Position numbers and translations under genes: made by a program. The notes under the pieces were generated by a model, which was given only the letters and a program-made list of their open reading frames with translations, was not told the origin of the DNA and made no database searches. 64,000 nt of DNA, taken from Ferruginibacter sp. Its GTDB lineage: Bacteria; Bacteroidota; Bacteroidia; Chitinophagales; Chitinophagaceae. Of the stretch, positions 61,753 to 64,000 are shown one piece after another. Position 1 is the first letter of the stretch. Each line of letters starts with the position of its first letter. Location: NCBI GenBank assembly GCA_025352695.1, contig JANXSK010000027.1:62001-126000 (forward strand). Reading direction: 5' to 3'.

Positions 61753-62067
61753 TTTTTAGGAATTGGGTAGGTCTCCTTTTAAAAGATGTCTCATCTCGCC
61801 AAAGAAGCATGCTATTTTAATTTGCAAGAAACAAAAAGTAATGCATTTTATTTCTTATAGGCTATTACAATGTCATAAGTATGATGCTATATAAAAATAG
61901 CCTGTTACAAAATACGTCAATTAAAAACGGAACACGTTTAAATTAAATATTACTGGAGTCTTCTTCTAAAAGAAAATGTAATTATCTCCGCTATTCATTT
62001 TCAAATAAAGGGAATTCATTTACCTTTCCTATCAATACTTCCTATTATCGTTAACCAATCAAAATAA

Positions 62068-64000
<1,933 letters not shown>

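Overview
The window is AT-rich chromosomal DNA from a Bacteroidota, probably Chitinophagaceae. This placement rests on PorX, GldA-type, LpxC/FabZ fusion, DUF6089 and T9SS-tail families and on TAnnTTTG-type promoter boxes; it is inferred from protein families, not from a search. Most of it is densely packed core genome: porX; an HD-domain gene with lpxD-lpxC/fabZ-lpxA; ald, tsaE, copA-like ATPase, recQ, HerA-like ATPase, a pair of M16 peptidases, an orphan OmpR-type regulator, nth, ftsB-like, eno, gldA, ricT/PSP1, holB-like, gpx, comF-like, radA, a TonB-dependent receptor, an ABC/LolA-like cassette, pdxA, rsmA, a fused isobutyryl-CoA mutase (icmF), an ECF sigma cluster, a trans-sulfuration PLP enzyme, an amidohydrolase, a YncE-phosphoesterase fusion, GH63 and a GH97 gene that runs off the right edge and is absent from the ORF track. 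No rRNA, tRNA, CRISPR array, transposase or phage gene was recognised. The accessory signal is mainly gene decay: Uma2, DUF72, DUF4339-like and a single-base frameshift in a CBM9-like gene, with three of the four between 48.9 and 54.6 kb. There are also unexplained noncoding hairpin elements near 13.94, 32.76 and 50.31 kb, an apparently cargo-less T9SS sorting-domain protein, and several genes whose promoter -7 box lies only 4-5 nt from the start codon. I did not find a convincing large undescribed multi-gene system; the best leads are the noncoding elements and the mini-T9SS protein.
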